Notes: generated from the letters alone by a model not told the origin. DNA of 64,000 nucleotides from Prostheceraeus crozeri (GCA_907163375.1 CAJQUW010005549.1:1-64000), one strand, 5' to 3'; shown: positions 10,337 to 23,924, numbered from the stretch's first letter. Numbers and translations: made by a program.

Positions 10337-11768
10337 CATTAGACAGGCGGACATCTCGTAAAGCAAATCGTTTCAGAGTGCCGGATACCGATAGAAGTGA
10401 CAGCTGATGTATAAGCTTACTTTAAAGAAAATTAAATCAAAAACGAATTTTGCGCGGAGTACGCTTTAATTACCATCGAGTGCCTCTTCGGCCATGCGCA
10501 AGTTGTGCATCAGCTTGGCATTTGATAATGGTTGGTTCACCGGTTTATTCTCAATAAATGAAGTAGCTTGAAGACACAAATTCAAAATCAAAAAGTAATA
10601 ATATTACTGAAAGGCTCGCAGCAATGGTCAATATCGGGCATCACTTAGCAATTATCGTAAGGAACATGCTACATGTTCATTTCTGTGACGTGGCTAACGT
10701 GCATAGGTGTGGAAGAACGAGCTCAATCGTCGCTCCGGCGAGCAGTAGGGAATACGGTGACGACCGGTGGCCGGTTACTGTGGAACAGTAAGGGGTGGTG
10801 GTGAGGGCATTTACAAGAAGAAGAAAACTTCAGAGGAGCCTGCTTGTAAGTCACTACAATGTCACAGATGAGAAGACAAGATCAGGGATCGATTTGAAAT
10901 GCTTTGTCGCTCCATTTAAAAAAGCAATAATCATCACATAAAGTTTGTAAAATAGGGGAGCTACTTACATTACAGCAAGTATAACAAATCCATTATACAC
11001 CTCAAATAAGAGCTTCGCGAGAGCAAGGGATTCCGTACTCAAATTGTGCTCAAACAGCTTGATGTACTTAGGAACATTGCCTGATAGTCATAATTCCAGG
11101 TTAGCTCATCGTTCAATGCCACAGCCAAAATATTTACTGGAGGCGTCAATTCGATGCCGTCGTATGAGAATGCTCCCCGTATCTCCCTCGACGAATTTGA
11201 TGGCATCCCGCGATTCAAAACATTTTATGGACTTCACACCAGTTTTGAAATGCATTTAAATTTGAGAGATTTGAATTCGATGCTGAACCATCCGAAGATT
11301 TCACGGAATGGGATGAGGCGGGTCCGACGTGAATATTAGCAATGAAAGAGGAGAAAAGTCAAGGCTGACCTCAGTGAACCGGTGCGAGCACATGCGAACC
11401 GATGCGCAAGCGCACAGCTCCTTGCTATAAGAAGGATATATCATATCACAGTTATCGCAAGATGCAACAATCCAACGATGCAGCAGAAAAGCAGCGGGGT
11501 TGCGATCCCCACCCCGAAATGGCAGCAACGTCGGAAGGATGACTTCATAGTGTAGCTTATTTTTCTCGATTTTGAGTGCATATGAATCATAGTGTGCGAT
11601 GCAAATTCGCAGGAGAGTTGCATCTACTGAGGTCAGTTTTAATCTTCAAAGTATCTGAATATTGCATCTCTTCCAGAATAGTTCTCTAGTCCAGTATTTT
11701 TCTCTGAATTTTCGATAGTAACAAGCAGACTTTCGTTAACATACTTTCATTTCGACTCATTTATTTAA

Positions 11769-12740
11769 CCCTCAGAGACCTGAGCTTTTTCACACCCTCT
11801 GAGACCTGAGGGGGGTCCAATGGACCCCTGTAACATATTTTTAGTTTACCTGCTTAAATCGATATCAAAACATTAGGAAAGTTGATTTTAAGTAAAACAA
11901 TGATGTTTGCGTGTAGCAGGTCGGTATAACGAATCCCTTGAGTAACTTTCAGCCTTCTCAGTAAACACGTGCGAAAATATGGTGTTTTTGTAAGTCAGCC
12001 AAATTTAGTACAGCATCATTTGTACTAGGAGGCGGCTTTACGATATTTTGTGTCACCATAAAGCCTCAGATAGTTGATTTTGATGAAATTGATTTAATTC
12101 ATGCAGCTAATCCTTTCCATTTGTACATTCCTTCAAATTTATCCAAAGCTATCTGAAACAGACCTAAAATGAGTCAAAATTGCTGTACTTCTATAACCAA
12201 AAACAGCTGTGGAGATCTCAAACTCATCATTGCTGCTGTGAAAAGTTTGTCATCAATCAGTTTTTGGTGCTCAACTATGAATATAATGATAGCTTTCATT
12301 TCGGACATCGATTTACATGTATGTCGAGTTGTTCATATAGGCCAACCAGTCACGCGAGATCATGTGCGAAAGCAAAATATTCACATTTTGCGATCTTCCA
12401 ACACATTGCACATCTACGAGCATGATGCAAACAATGAATAAATGACTTTCACTCTTTATACACCATCGTGGACATGTTCGAAATCATTTTTCATCTAATT
12501 ACGAAAATTTTGTGATGGAATTTCTACACCCTCTGAGACCTGAGGGGGGTCCAGTGGACCCTCTTGGCCTATCTGGCATACTTCTACTGATTCAATTGAA
12601 ATGAAATAACACATGCAGATTCACTGTCAGAAATGATGATTTTGTATGGGCTTGAGTGGTTGATATATCGTCAGCGTAAAAAATGAAATAGAAAAATGTG
12701 GCTCCGGGGTCCACTGGACCCCCCCTCAGGTCTCTTATGG
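11769..12740. mobile_element. TTAA-flanked non-autonomous DNA element (piggyBac-like ends)
   Basis: The 972-bp unit begins CCCTCAGAGACCTGAG and ends CTCAGGTCTCTTATGG, with TTAA on both sides (11765-11768 and 12741-12744), the piggyBac pattern. Near the ends, and once inside, is a palindromic box of the form GGGGTCCANTGGACCCC preceded or followed by GAGACCTGAG; three copies are seen, a likely transposase-binding array. Two overlapping short frames (12169-12441) show no transposase motif. Confidence 0.8.
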
Positions 12741-12744
12741 TTAA

Positions 12745-14115
12745 ATCTCAACTGCATAATTTCAACGACTTCTGTTTCCATTCGAAATGGCTCATTTACA
12801 AATCAGAAGAAATGAGGACAGAAGAAGTCAATGTTTTCATTTCTAAGTCCATCGCTATCTGATGTTGTCCTAGACAGAAATTCGCACTAAAACGAATGAA
12901 TAATCGGCATTCCTGCTTCCCCTGTTTAGCCTATCAAGTCCACCGGTCAAAGCATATCATTACATTCTCATCCGAGGTGAAAGCAAGTCTGTATCGATTA
13001 CGTATTTGATACAAAAAATCAATTCAAACCCACCCCAACGAGGCAGTGAAAATCCTTCTTAATCACAGGAAAGCCGACAAAAACTGTTGGAAGGTCGAAG
13101 AAGCGAATTACATTTTGTAAATATTGAGTTGAACAAATGAAATGCGAACGGTTGAGCTGTCATACAGTTCTTCATCAAAACCTATCAAAATTCAGAACTG
13201 CTGGGTATTATCAGAAGCTTCATTTTTTCAAGAGACAGTTCCTATTCTTCCCTCGTCGTCAGAAGACAAATCAACACCGTCATGTCAGGTTTTGGTAGGT
13301 TTAATTTTCTGCTTTGTATACATGTGCAATCTAAACATGGATCATAGAATCTCAATGTATTAGCAATCCCGATTAAGGACGTCAACTGTAAATTGTCGCA
13401 CAGTAACGGTGTAAGAAACCACAGCCCAGCGTGCTCTAATTCATTTGCACCCACAGTTGTGAGACTGACAAGATGACACGTGCGACTTCTTAGCAGAAGT
13501 GATGCAGGACATTGAACCGATTTCTATGTCATTACCGAGACTCTATCTGAAACTCTACCTTGACAATTCAGCAATTAGATCCAAAAACGAATGAGTTTCA
13601 AACAGAGAGTATCTTAACTTTGTTCCCTGATACATGGCAGGAAGATGAACATATTAAAGGTAGAAGATTCGTCTGAGCTGCTAGCATCAAAGCAGAAAAG
13701 TTACATTCTGATATGCGAAATGAATATGACCCTTGATGAAATCATATCAAACAGTCCGTAGAGACCTATTTGATTTCGATTAAATATGAGCATTATACAT
13801 CATCCGTAAGGTTCTGATCAAAATTACAGTACATTTCAACTCACGTACACATCTTACAATAAAATACACGCCCTGTCTTAAACAACTTTTAGTCATGAAA
13901 AATTGCAGACGTAATTTTACATTTTTTAGCTTTTATGATGCCTACTGACAGAAAGAAACGAAAATAATCGTCAGCGCCGTTCCATAGATATATGCATAAA
14001 TTCAAAATTAAGAGTTTATGTTTAAATAATTGCACGACTCAGAGTGGACAAGGGTGGTGTCCGTGATGCTTCTGGTTGTCAGAAAAGTAAGACATACAAA
14101 AATTGTAGATTCCAT

Positions 14116-14152
<37 letters not shown>

Positions 14153-14566
14153 GGTAGCGTATGCATTAACTCAAATTTTAAAATTCAAATTTCGTTTTTT
14201 ATGTTTGGGAAATTTCGCCGACTCTAACTCGGCAAAATTGGTGCTAGTAATGCTTGTTATTAGAAGAGTTAGAAAAAAACAAATCGTCGCTGCCGCCACA
14301 TATTATGTTAAAGACTACATTAAGAATTACTTTAAGAATATGCCTACTACTTTACTTTAAGTATTGTTATTGTCATTACTTTACGAATATTGCAGTGAAA
14401 AAGTCAGTTTCTTGAAGCAAAGTAACTTGTCATCTCTTTAACAAGTTCCTTTACCACAAACTAGGGAAAAATAAAAAATACGTAACATGAAGGACAACAA
14501 GGACATGTTACAAATGCTTACTACAGTAGTCCTGCACTGCTTTGATTGCTGTAATTGCTGTTTTGT
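12745..14566. other. Unassigned DNA
   Basis: No gene is supported. It holds a TA microsatellite at 14118-14151 and otherwise shows only short uninformative reading frames. Confidence 0.4.
14118..14151. repeat. (TA)n microsatellite
   Basis: About 17 uninterrupted AT dinucleotides. Confidence 0.95.
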
Positions 14567-15340
14567 TCACCGACTTTGTACCGCAGCCATGTCTTTTCGA
14601 AGTCGGAATGCACCGTTTCCGAGGCCTATTCCGACCAGAATCCCAGGCCTCTGTGTTGAGAAGCACACAATTCTTTTACATGAAGCCCAACAGCGTGCAC
14701 TTCTGGTGTTCAGCTCACCACAAAAAAGGTTGAAGATAAGTGGCGCTACTTGAAACGAACATCTTTGCAACAATAATTGATTGCTATCAACTGGTGTTAT
14801 TCTTATCACCAGCCTCTTGTACCCAAGAAAGAAATCATCAATACCATTTTCAAATGTCTCACTCAGTTTCATGACATAGCATCCTTCCACCACAGTGTTC
14901 AAACTTTCGACAAACAGCATCGACAAATTTTCTTGGGGCCTTGCATTTCCTCGAGTAAATCGGCATTCCTGAGAAGTCTGAGGCAACCGTTTCTATTGAG
15001 AACTCCACCGTGATAAGCCTAAGTAAGCGATTTGTCCATTCGTCCGCCTTAGGCCAAACGCTGTGAAGGGCATCTAAAAGTGTTGTAGCAGGGCCAATCA
15101 GTGGATGCAGCTCTGAAGGCGGCATGAGGTTCAGTAGAACAGCGTCATCAGACTGCTTCGGAATTGGCAAGTGCACAACATTACCAAAATTTTTCGCCTC
15201 GAGCATTTCTGCTCCCGAATCATGCCATCTCCAAAACATATTACGAATGCTGTCAAGAGTTCGGGAAGCTCAGCGTCGACCTGCCAGCATGTTGTCCATT
15301 GATACTTCACACCAAGTACATGGAGGGCAGGATCCATGTG
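14567..15340 (-). pseudogene. Decayed transposon-like coding remnant
   Basis: Overlapping minus-strand frames give a protein-like stretch: MPPSELHPLIGPATTLLDAL, a W-rich linker, then FSGMPIYSRKCKAPRKFVDA, and further down ARCWASCKRIVCF. The proline-rich ELH-LxG pattern is one I recall from large uncharacterised proteins of repeated DNA elements in invertebrates, but I cannot name the family. The coding potential jumps between frames at least twice (15131-15337, 14859-15239, 14567-14986), so it is broken. No ends or target duplications are seen. Confidence 0.4.
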
Positions 15341-17699
15341 CCATCAAACCCACAATTAGGTTCAAAGTAAGTATATAAGGGAAGTATGGAATCAATGGTT
15401 GATTTGTGGCGACAGCTATGATATTACTTTTTCGCCAGCTCTTCTAAGCAGTTTTATTTGATATCGCAATTGACAACAGAATAGTATTGAAATATTGAAT
15501 GGAAGGGACTGAATAGCTATGCCAAAACTATGAAGTAGTGAAAAATTACATAGTTATCCGTAGACGTTTCAAGACAAAAACATGAGATGAAGATCCATTT
15601 CTATGGCTAAAATGCTAGATTTGATTTGGCATAGAAACTAATTGATTATTAAGGTACTTAATAGACGACTTCAAACCCCTCTATACGATTTAAGGGAGAG
15701 TTATGATTGCATTAATGTGCAGTAGATGAACGTGTTGACAAACTTTTGACCACTGAACATCTGAAAATCTTTGTATCGAATCTAGAAATACTTCATTTTC
15801 TTATTGATAACCAGTTGTGCATACATTCATTGATCAGGTTTACAGTTCCATTCATGAATGTACATGTATGTTGGAAACATGATGGACCCTACCTACATTA
15901 TATACTATTTTAGTCCACATTTTTTCATCTGATTATGAAAGCATCCTATGTGAAAATTAATAATTTTTTTATTGACATCCCAACATCTCATTTTCTTCTC
16001 ACATCAGAGTATTCCCTTGTATTTCCTTCTATGATCAATAGTAGTATTTGATGATCTGCGTTGAGATAACAATTTATAAAGAAATAGTCAAATTCTGAAA
16101 TGTTGTCACTAAATTATTGATGTATCACGTAAATGACTGTTTTTGTTAGTGATGAAAACAATGAAAAATGATGAATGACGCTCCAGCCCAGCGCACACCC
16201 ATAAAAAATCATTGATTTTATGTAGCTAATATCATAAAATAAATGTAGCGCAGTTATTTTGGACATTTTCAATTCATGATAAATATAAATTTCGGTTGTA
16301 GAAACAGCTTTTCTAAATTGATCAAAATTTGATTATTAAGATTCGGTTGAAAGTTTAAATAAAAATATTGCAACAAAGGTGTCAGACTCATTTTAAAAGG
16401 TATTCGATTCATTTAACGGCCGATACAGTACAACGAATTGTGATGTAATCAACTAGATCTGTAAGTCTGCCATTTTTTTGGTGTGTTCTGAAATTGCAAG
16501 TTGTATATATACACCCACGTTAATAATCACTACGATACACATGTATAGGCATGTGTATAGACATGCATTAACAATCACTGTTACATAAGTGTGGTCAATG
16601 CGTGGTCCACTACCGCTTCTCATATCTTAAGTGGCCCGTTGACATTATTTGAATCAGGGATGCGTCCCGGAGTCCCATCATTTTTTCTGGAGTCGGAGTC
16701 CTATCAAATGATAGTGATAGGACTCCGCTTCCCTGATTTGAATCGATGATGTGAAAATGACTCCCTCTTATCTCGACCTTTGAGGGATGCTTCAAAGGGT
16801 GAGGGATCCTCTCTAGAATTTGCAAAACCATTAATTAGTAGCTAATTAGCCATATACTTGTGCAAAATAGCTATCACTATGCTGTCGTATATGGCAACGA
16901 TGCCCTATTGAGCTTGCTTCACTACGTAATAAACCATTCTTCAATGAACCTGTAAATAGGTTAGGCCCTATATGAGGGCCTAAGTAGACCTATGCTGCGT
17001 ACAGAGTTGGAAGTGGGTCAACGAAACTTGACCCATGACCCACCGGACCCACAGGGCTGCAAGGGTGAATGATGTGACACTAGGTGACATGTCACGCGTA
17101 ATTACGGAACACCCCAAACATCTGTGGTTAAAGACATTCTATTCTTCTACCCGCTTCTATTTCATAGTCAAATGAAGTTAAAAATAAAATTGCAGCGGAT
17201 CTAAATCATTTATTCATGTATTTATTATGTAATATACTACATGTGTGAAAATTATCCCAGAAAAATCGTCAAACTAATATTTTGCTGCTTCTAATGGCAA
17301 TCGATTCAAATTTCATTAACTTCCGCTTGTTAGATTTAAGTAAGCTTAGAAAGCTGTAGGCCTATTGTTGTAATACTTGTTGTAAGAATGACATTCATTG
17401 AAAATCGAATGAAGCAAGAATGCGTAGCGCGTGAATAGAAAATTGCACGAGGACAAGATTATAATTCATGAATAAGCTTACAATGTACATATAGATGAAA
17501 TGACATATTACATCTATTACTTAATATACATATACAGTCCGTTGTGATAACAATCACTAGCGACATCATTTAAATATTCCAATTTTTATCGATACCAAAT
17601 CAAATATCAATACGAAACTTTTTATTGATATGAATTGTCAAAAAATATCTCCTCACACACCTTTGCCGTAATAAGTCTGTGTGAAAGGGATAAGTCTGT
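15341..17699. other. Unassigned DNA
   Basis: No gene is supported. A hairpin with 13-bp perfect arms (CGGAGTCCTATCA at 16694-16706 and its complement at 16715-16727) lies among GGAGTC repeats. A short fragment of the GTGGGTC-type repeat occurs at about 16998-17048. Confidence 0.4.
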
Positions 17700-18556
17700 A
17701 TCGATGACCGTCGTATGAATTATCGTATTTCAGATTACCATGTATCGAATGAGCAATGAGATGCATGGAACATGTATGATGCGAAAGTAGATTGAACGGC
17801 AAAATACTTTAGATATGAAGCATGTATATTATCAAGATATTTTGATCAATTACATATTTCGAAAATATTTAGGCTCTGATCAATCTTTACCAGAGATTTA
17901 TCATTCCAATCTCTACCGGAGGATATTTTCTACGAAAGATCAACAAAATCAAGCGAAACAAACAAAACGAAGGTCAGCTGGCATTGCAAGAAATTTTTGC
18001 AAAATGAACAAAACCTCCAAATACCAGACTTCCTCACGTAGCTGCATCTTTGAAATCAAGGTCACACATCATTGGGTGTCGTCAGACATAGCGACAGAGA
18101 ATCAAGCAGACACAATTGTGCTCAAACAACTTCTCTCCATCAACCAACATCTCTCAGTAGACAGCAGCAATTGTTTTCGAGCCTTTAATTCGTGTGAATT
18201 CCGCCCCCTTTCGAAACTGTGAGGCTTGTGAAACTCAATAGTGTTGCATATTTTGTCTGTGTGCATCCATCAGCCCTTTCATTGACACTGACTCAATCAT
18301 TTTTCATGAATGATAAGAAAGCGAATAAATGTAGTTTACTGTATTTGAGATTGTCAAATTTATCATGGGTCAAACTGGTTGGAAGTGGGTCAACGAAGTC
18401 TGACCCACGACTCACCTGACCCACGCTATATGTGACCCACGACCCACCTGACCCACCAACTTTTCGGAAAAACATGACCTACGACCCACCTGACCCACGA
18501 GATTTTGTGACCCACTTGACCCACCTGACCCATGACCCACGACCCACCTCCAACTC
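17700..18556 (+). repeat. Dispersed repeat R, uninterrupted copy
   Basis: This segment is homologous, in inverted orientation, to 42238-42370 plus 46259-46802 plus 63863-64000. It is uninterrupted, so it shows the empty sites for the hAT element (CCCATGAT near 18364-18371) and for the young Polinton (ATCAAT at 17845-17850). Its right end is a (GACCCAC)-type array between AGTTGGAAGTGGGTC and its complement, ending near CCAACTCTGC. A 135-codon frame at 17815-18222 is partly open but disrupted in the other copy, so I do not call it a gene. Confidence 0.8.
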
Positions 18557-19369
18557 TGCCTCCGTATGAAGGAATCCAAACGCATGATTTTGACAGGCTA
18601 ACATTTTTTTCAAAGTTTCTTGCTGAATTTCATTTGTATGCTATTACGCCAATGTATTTTGTACTCGATTGGCAATAGGACGCGACTACCGTTTATGGAG
18701 CTCGTGCACGTTTTTTGAAAGCCGTTATGCTTGGGTGACATGCATGTGTGTAGGTATATGTAGCATGATTAATTGTAGCCAAGTCAATTCTATCTTGCAC
18801 GGTTTTCAGGCGGATAGTTGCACTCTACTTGCAAATCCATGTTTTTGGATGAAACAAGGTAATATTAGTAATATCACAAAAAAGTCAAATGGGCGTTTAA
18901 TTGCACAAAAGAAAACTTCCATGATTTGTTTTAGGCCTATTCGCTCCTGAATACTCACATGAATTGTAGAAAGTCATTCATGATTCCTTAACATCAAACA
19001 AATTACTTGCGTACAGTACTGCTGTATACATTTACATGTAAAATTTTGTTATGTAAGACGACAACTTTATAGACAGGGATACGATGCAGCAGCCGGAATA
19101 TTAATAGTCTGAAAATTTATTCAATGCACTTGAAAGGCAATTTTCATCTTACTCGTTTCATGGTTATCATAACAATGCGATGTCACTTGCTCATACACGT
19201 ATGCACATCTACAGCGCCATTGACAACCAAAGTGATGTTCATTGAGAGAATAGCAACAATGCCCATGGCGATAATTATCAGACTATTGATTGCATCTGTT
19301 CAATTTATTTAAGAGCATTTCCTTGTCAGCGAAGGTTGTTCTCTTCTACTATCACGTCCAAACGTCACA
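18557..19369. other. Unassigned DNA
   Basis: No gene, RNA or repeat can be supported here beyond short chance frames. Confidence 0.4.
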
Positions 19370-20044
19370 TTTTCTTTCTACCAAAATCAGTCAAGAGTTT
19401 TCCGCTACTCAAACAAAGATAATCAGAGAAAATTTACCAAATTTCTTCAATGAGATCGCAAATTTATGTTTTCCTTCAGAAAAACATTGTGATTATGTGA
19501 AATTTATTACTGAGAAGACTAGAAAATGTCCTCATTTGTTCAATCCAGAGTTCATCGAATCATCGCAGTTAGAAAGAAAAATTTTCAAGAAAAAACAAAA
19601 TGAAGAAGGAAGAAAACAATTGCTACCGGAGAGGATGAACTAATTGTGTTACGAATTAAAGACGAATATTTACAGACATGAATTTACAGATTCTTTGGTG
19701 GATTTTTTATTGAGCCAAATGGTGGAAAGGATACAACAATTGAAAACTTACAGAAATTCTTGATACATGAAAAAAGAAGCAACTTATTGAGTGTCACGTG
19801 CAAAATTTTTATTGGCAAACAAATCAACTATCTATTATCTCTTTGTGACAATGACAAACCATATTTTTATAATCTTTTGAAACAAAAACAGATTAATTAT
19901 TCTCGCACCGAAATTTCATTTGCGGTGAAATTAGGGAAATTAGCTGATAACTTTCATAACTGTGTCTGTTCCTCTTTGACTTTTAAAAAGCAATTTATCC
20001 ATTTTAGAAGAGTGTTTACAAAGTGAGAGTGAATTTTGGAGTGA
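19370..20044 (+). pseudogene. Unrecognised decayed coding region
   Basis: Protein-like sequence runs across several frames: a charged helical part (FPSEKHCDYVKFITEKTRK, then a lysine-rich stretch), then CKIFIGKQINYLLSLCDNDK and YSRTEISFAVKLGKLADNF, ending near 20044 with SESEFWSDN. The continuity of style across frames suggests one gene with several frameshifts. It is not found in the young Polinton. Its position just left of the old Polinton leaves open whether it belonged to that element or to another mobile element. Family unknown. Confidence 0.35.
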
Positions 20045-20575
20045 TAACTAGATTTTATTGTGTTCTTATCCTGAACAATGCTGTCAATTCATTACGTTCT
20101 TTTCCTAAACAATCGTGTGTTCTCAATTACAATACCGCGCTCCAACCAATCAGATCGCGTCCACGCGTGCACATGAATCGCATTGTGAAGGAAACATGTA
20201 AGTTAGTTGGATGAATTACGCATCATTTTAAAGCAATAACCTTCAGTTTCCCTTGAATGTTGGGTGTGAAATTATATTCATTCACGATAGTATTAAATGC
20301 ATTCATGAATCAATAATAAATGAAATGAAACTATATTGCTGTTATACTAATTATTCAAACCAATATCGCATGAATGGAAAATACACCAATTCATGTCGAC
20401 ACATATCGCCAAAACTTCTGGCAACTTTTCTGGCACGGCCGGTTCTGGTGTGAACTTCCATCTGCGTTCAAGGTCACTCTATTATTACGATAGGGAATTA
20501 GGTATACTACTTACATTAAATTATTTTCAGTTTAGAAATTTTTTACGCGGATGCGTCAAAATATTTTATTAAAAA
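20045..20575. other. Unassigned DNA left of the old Polinton
   Basis: No gene is seen. I looked here for the expected left terminal repeat of the old Polinton (AGTAGT then a GTGTGACAT-like stem) and did not find it. Confidence 0.4.
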
Positions 20576-20576
20576 T

Positions 20577-22990
20577 GGAAGAAAACGAAAAATCAATAGA
20601 GCCGAGCCTTCAGCACCTAATGAAAATTTATATCCTTCTATAATTTTAAGACCGTAATACCAAAACTCAAGAAGAACTTTTGTCTGAAATAAACTTATCA
20701 AAACATGAAGATAGAGTACGATATATGAAAGATAAAGAGTCTCAATTATTATTAAAATTAGAACATTATAATAAGTTAAGAAAGAGTTGGGTTATAACAA
20801 AAAATATGACGCAAGGTATTGGGATATTTTCAACAGTAAGTTTAGGCCCTTTTACAATTGTTTTATCTTCTGGAGTGATAGCAATTCCAGTAATCGCTAC
20901 TACTTTAACAAGTTCTGATGTTTTTACAACATCCCTAGCAACAATCCTAGATAAATCTTTGTTATCCAAGAAACGAAAAACATTAAAAAATAAGCATTTA
21001 CATATTAACCCATTTAGCGCCAGTGTAACGTTTTCGTTACAGCACTTTTCGGAATCTGCTGTCTTCTCCAGCTTGCGACATATGATACAAGATTTTGATT
21101 ACCATACATTATTCATCACATATTTTCAGGTAAACAATTGCCAATTCAAAATTTATCACTTTTTAGTGCTTATATTTTATCACGAAATTAGACAAAAAAT
21201 GGGCTTAAAATCTGCTTTTATACTGAAAGGCTCAGTGTATGAACGTCCACATGTAATTTACTGTCATTGTCATTTGCGCGATCTCATTATCCATCAAATA
21301 CCGAAAATAGCAATCAATACTTGCTCAGATATTCATTCATGACATGGCACGTAATTTTTTTGAACCGTAACGTTTTAGTTACTCTGGCGTAATATGATAT
21401 ACAAATGTTAAATACAGTGACAATATAAATGAAGCAAATGGTGGTGAATACTATCAATTTTCTTTAAAACTAGTGTTTGTTGAATACTGAAAACGAACAA
21501 TTTCATTGGAATATTGCATTCTTAGTGTATTCTATGAGAGTGTAATGCTTGTTGCTATTTATAGTCTATGGCTTTCCCGTCACAAAACCAACCGAAGTCA
21601 ATTGCCGTAGTAATTTCCTCAACATTAGACTTGTTAGCTCATGTACAGAAGCAAGTCAAAGAGAGATCAAATCTCAAGCATTTCCTCTTATAGCTTAATC
21701 GTAAACATTGCAGGGTGCCAGTTCGCCTGGGCATGGAATACAAAGATGTCCTCCGACTCGAGCAATTTCAATCCAAAACTTCTTTGGCCGTAGACGATGC
21801 GTCTCTCCCTATAAGGGCATGCCAGCGGCTCGAGATGGCCCAAGATGGTTTATAATATCTATAAAGGCTTAGCTTGATTATATCAACCTATGTAGCTATC
21901 TGAAGACAATACCCAAGATGTTGCTAACTATGGATAAAGAAGTTACTGAAATATGCAATAGGCCTAATGCCGACGATCACGGTATATGAATGTTGCCACA
22001 AAACATCTATAAGCAAATGCTTCGTCAGAGTGTTGAGACGATGATGAGTTTATGTGTCTCAGAGGTAAGTCTCTCAAGCGATATCTCTGAGGTTAGTGAC
22101 ATCGTAAGGCAGTGTGAGATTGCAACGAAAGATGATTTGAATGATCATTTCAGTAAACAGAAAAGGCAGTCAACATAATGGCAAATACAAATATCGGTAA
22201 TTTCCATTTTCGCACATAGGACAAACATTCTCTGGATGCATTTCAAGGCAAGAATCTTTATGAGATGCTTGATACGCATGCTGATGGTCTTATCGACCTC
22301 AGTGGACATTGCGAATGACCGAGGTGTCTCCAACTCTACCAAGAATTTGGAGTCGATGCAGAAAGAGAATCAATTTCTCGACATGAATTTCGAAATATGA
22401 AAACTTGTTCTCATTTCAACGATGGCGACTTCACAGCAAACAGCAACGACAAGTAGCATAAAGCAGGCCTTTGATTAAATTTGTTAATTCAGTTTCGACA
22501 AATACCTCAGAAATATGATGGAGAGCCTTCATGCTGAATCTATGACTCATTACTTCGGCAGGAATTGCTTGGAGCAATTCATAAGCTGCATTTGAAAAAA
22601 AACATGCTTTTGTATATTTTGACATCATATGACGCCATCGTAACGAAATCGTTACGGCTTTGATTTCTAAGATAGGATTATTGTAATGAACTGGTCATCA
22701 TATATTATTCTTAATTATAACATTCTGAAATACTTACCACCGTTTTTATAGAAAATTTACCGATATTTATATAGGCGGCCTTAAATGGGTTAAATTAGTT
22801 TATGATAAACTACATTATTTTTTTCAAGATCAATTGAGGATAATTCTATTACTATAGAAGAGATAGAAGCTTTTGACAAAATAGCCCATGATGCTAATAA
22901 ACTCCCAAAAGGTTTTCTCAAGACAAAGAAGATAATAATGTTTTCTTAGAAGAAATAAAAACCTTATTAAAATCTTCAGAGCAAAGTACT
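20577..22990 (+). pseudogene. Old Polinton: coiled-coil membrane protein remnant
   Basis: Matches the young-copy membrane protein: DRVRYMKDKESQLLLKLEHY followed by two hydrophobic segments. The remnant is split by the TTAA element at 21009-22789; homology resumes at 22794 with an acidic helical part. Confidence 0.8.
21009..22789. mobile_element. TTAA-flanked DNA element inserted in the old Polinton
   Basis: The 1,781-bp unit starts CCCATTTAGCGCC and ends GGCCTTAAATGGG, with TTAA on both sides (21005-21008 and 22790-22793), the piggyBac signature. Palindromic GTAACGTTTTCGTTAC-type boxes lie near the left end (about 21025-21041), with related CGTAACGAAATCGTTACG near the right (about 22639-22656). 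No piggyBac transposase can be read in any frame, so it is probably non-autonomous. Polinton homology stops and resumes exactly at its ends. Confidence 0.85.
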
Positions 22991-23079
22991 AACAAGTAAA
23001 GACAAAAAACTTGTCACGAAAAAAATTCAATGCTTTTGTTGCATTCCAATGGTAACACAGAATTCAAATACTACATTTT

Positions 23080-23880
23080 ATAATAAGTCGTAAAATCCAA
23101 CAACTAGAAGAACTAATAAAACAAAAAAATATTATGAAAGAAGATCATAGACGAAATAGAATGATAAAAATTGGTCTTCAATCTGATATGTTGAAAAATA
23201 TTCAATTAAAAAAACAAACAAAATCTGACCTTGCAAAAAACTTCTAAGCCACTTCAGGATCTTGAGAAAAAACTTGCAAACAGGAATAAACAAATTGATA
23301 TCACTGATCCAGTACAGAAAACTATAATAGATGATTATAGATTACTAGAACCAAACATAAATATGAAATTACCAAGATCTATCCACTTCGAACATTCTAG
23401 AACATTAATAGATGGAAAAGCACAAACTGAGTTTTATTTAGGTGGGAAAAAATTATTCATAAATCCCAAAGAAGGATTACTTTTTACTCCAGACAAAACA
23501 GCCTTTAATTTGGACAGAAATTTTGTAGATCTTTTAAAAGGAGCAGATTGAAAGCAGTATGATGAGTATGACCTAATAAAATACAAAAGTATTCTATGTA
23601 GATAAAGTTAAAGCGGTAAAAAGTCTCAAACGATATAAAACATTAGAAGACTTATTACCCAAATCAACGCCTTCAGCGACGGGTTCTACCCCGATAAAAA
23701 CAGGTACGGGTTTATCAACTGTTTTCCTACCTGACGATTTAGAAGAATTAATAAATAGATTAGAGATATTATTATCTGCAACAAAAGAAGGTCATAATTC
23801 CAGTTTCAATGAAATTCATGCTATAGAAGACTATTAGAAAAAGCAATATTCAGTAAAAACGACTTTAGAACTATAAGTTC
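23080..23880 (+). pseudogene. Old Polinton: conserved unknown protein remnant
   Basis: Counterpart of the 274-residue gene at 61749-62573 in the young copy: shared ANRNKQIDITDP, FYLGGKKLF, AFNLDRNFVDLLKGAD and a C-terminal FLPDDLEELINRLEILLSA-type segment. Confidence 0.8.
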
Positions 23881-23924
23881 CCACGGAGTGTTCTAGCATG
23901 TGTAAAACTTTCGTTAATAAATGA

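Larger units (their letters stand above)
9022..11764. other. Unassigned DNA
   Basis: No gene can be supported. It contains a 22-bp perfect inverted repeat (9439-9460 with 9567-9588) and a CRE-like TGACGTCA followed by CACGTG at 10322-10336. Short reading frames at 11044-11339 and on the opposite strand overlap one another without family signatures. Confidence 0.4.

Noticed and set aside
11044-11623. Four overlapping short frames on both strands
   Set aside because: No family motif, splice structure or codon pattern distinguishes any of them from chance.
17815-18222. 135-residue forward frame in repeat R
   Set aside because: The other R copy does not keep the frame open and no family motif is seen.
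20045-20575. Left terminal repeat of the old Polinton
   Set aside because: No AGTAGT tip, GTGTGACAT stem or duplication partner of the right flank could be found.
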